Below, one piece after another: positions 6,057 to 6,330 of a stretch of DNA of 6,330 bases. This stretch comes from Pseudanabaena sp. UBA1465 (GTDB lineage: Bacteria; Cyanobacteriota; Cyanobacteriia; Pseudanabaenales; Pseudanabaenaceae), in assembly GCA_002325645.1 (NCBI GenBank), contig DCSN01000236.1, positions 4,333 to 10,662 on the forward strand. The letters run 5' to 3'. Within the stretch, counting starts at the first letter, position 1. Every line of letters starts with the position of its first letter. A program made the translations under genes and the position numbers. The notes under the pieces are model-generated. The model made no database searches. It saw only the letters and a program-made list of their open reading frames with translations, and was not told the origin of the DNA.

Positions 6057-6330
6057 ATGCCCCATAGTCTCGTTGTAAATTTCATCCCGAAAACGCCGAT
6101 TTATCCTGAATATCTGACAGGACGGCATATTCACGCACTTTTTTTAACCTTGGTTAGCTCCGTTGACAAGGAATTAGGTGATCGCCTGCATGGTGACAAA
6201 GCTAATAAAGGATTTGGGTTGAGTCCAATTTTGGTAATGGGTAATCGGTCATTGGTAATGGGTAATGGGTCATTGGTAATGGGTAAGCCAAAGCCCAAAA
6301 CAAGATCTACCAATCCCCAATCCCCAATCC
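6057..6330 (+). CDS. cas6: CRISPR endoribonuclease Cas6, N-terminal part, cut by the window and carrying an in-frame repeat
   Basis: Cas6 cuts the precursor CRISPR transcript within the repeats to give mature crRNAs. The first 58 residues look like a type I-D Cas6: SLVVNFIPKTPIYPEYLTG, then RHIHALFLTLVSSVDKELG and a DRLHGDKANKGFGLSP stretch. The ATG at 6057 lies 3 nt after the Uma2 stop and has no clear Shine-Dalgarno site, so initiation probably depends on coupling. From about residue 59 the protein reads the short tandem repeat: LVMGNRS, LVMGNGS, LVMGK, then a Pro/Lys/Ser-rich stretch ending in TNPQSPI. The frame stays open to the last base, so the gene could resume after the repeat, but this cannot be seen. 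The repeat translates to low-complexity sequence that does not resemble Cas6. Confidence 0.85.
   Translation, partial: MPHSLVVNFIPKTPIYPEYLTGRHIHALFLTLVSSVDKELGDRLHGDKANKGFGLSPILVMGNRSLVMGNGSLVMGKPKPKTRSTNPQSPI
6231..6287 (+). repeat. 21-bp tandem repeat built from heptamers, inside cas6
   Basis: Two 21-bp units (6231-6251 and 6252-6272) and a 15-bp partial third (6273-6287) differ by one base (C or G at unit position 17) apart from the last base of the partial. Each unit is three degenerate heptamers of the ATGGGTA, ATTGGTA and ATGGGTC type. This is the style of short tandemly repeated repetitive sequences of cyanobacteria. Three heptamers equal seven codons, so whole units keep the cas6 frame. 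ATTGGTA at 6272-6278 can pair with TACCAAT at 6308-6314, which suggests a foldable element. Confidence 0.85.
6309..6330 (+). repeat. CAATCCC heptamer tandem repeat at the window end
   Basis: CAATCCC occurs at 6311-6317 and 6318-6324, followed by CAATCC to the last base, so the array probably continues beyond the window. It is likely the other side of the same repeat element as the ATGGGTA array, separated by about 20 bases. Confidence 0.75.

Noticed and set aside
6131..6313. Minus-strand open frame of 60 codons over the repeat
   Set aside because: Its protein is mostly the repeat read backwards (LPITND units) and it lies opposite cas6; there is no ribosome binding site or family resemblance.
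6231..6330. The tandem repeats as a CRISPR array
   Set aside because: The units are 21 bp, directly abutting with no spacers, and made of degenerate heptamers, unlike CRISPR repeats separated by unique spacers.

Overview
This window is the effector part of a type I-D CRISPR-Cas operon, almost certainly from a cyanobacterium. All genes read on the + strand. The host assignment rests on nine exact copies of the cyanobacterial HIP1 palindrome GCGATCGC in 6.3 kb, a Uma2-family gene (a family greatly expanded in cyanobacteria), heptamer-type short tandem repeats, and the close match of the Cas proteins to the cyanobacterial Csc1/Csc2/Csc3 set. A moderately AT-rich filamentous species is plausible, but the genus cannot be fixed from the sequence.

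Layout: (1) 1-3117, cas10d (csc3), the large subunit with an N-terminal HD nuclease domain. Its frame is open from base 1, so the true start lies upstream and the N-terminus is cut off. (2) 2650-3117, a probable internal in-frame gene for the small subunit Cas11d, beginning at a TTG behind an AGGAG ribosome binding site. (3) 3107-3724, a non-Cas gene overlapping the end of cas10d, encoding a cysteine-free PD-(D/E)XK-type nuclease-like protein. (4) 3763-4791, csc2 (cas7d), the crRNA backbone subunit. (5) 4794-5495, csc1 (cas5d). (6) 5499-6053, a Uma2-family PD-(D/E)XK protein. (7) 6057 to the window end, the start of cas6, which runs in frame into 21-bp tandem repeats after about 58 normal residues.

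The junctions are very tight (an 11-nt overlap, then gaps of 38, 2, 3 and 3 nt), so the set is probably one polycistronic unit. In the established type I-D scheme, Cas6 processes the crRNA, Csc1 holds its 5' end, Csc2 coats the spacer, Cas10d with Cas11d completes the Cascade-like complex, and the Cas10d HD domain together with Cas3 degrades the target DNA. Cas3, the adaptation genes (cas4, cas1, cas2) and the CRISPR array are not in this window.

The unusual points are two unrelated-looking PD-(D/E)XK proteins threaded into the effector operon, the visible signals for internal translation of Cas11d from a non-ATG codon, and a short-repeat element read in frame inside cas6. No stretch over 300 bases lacks a gene; the longest gap is 38 nt.
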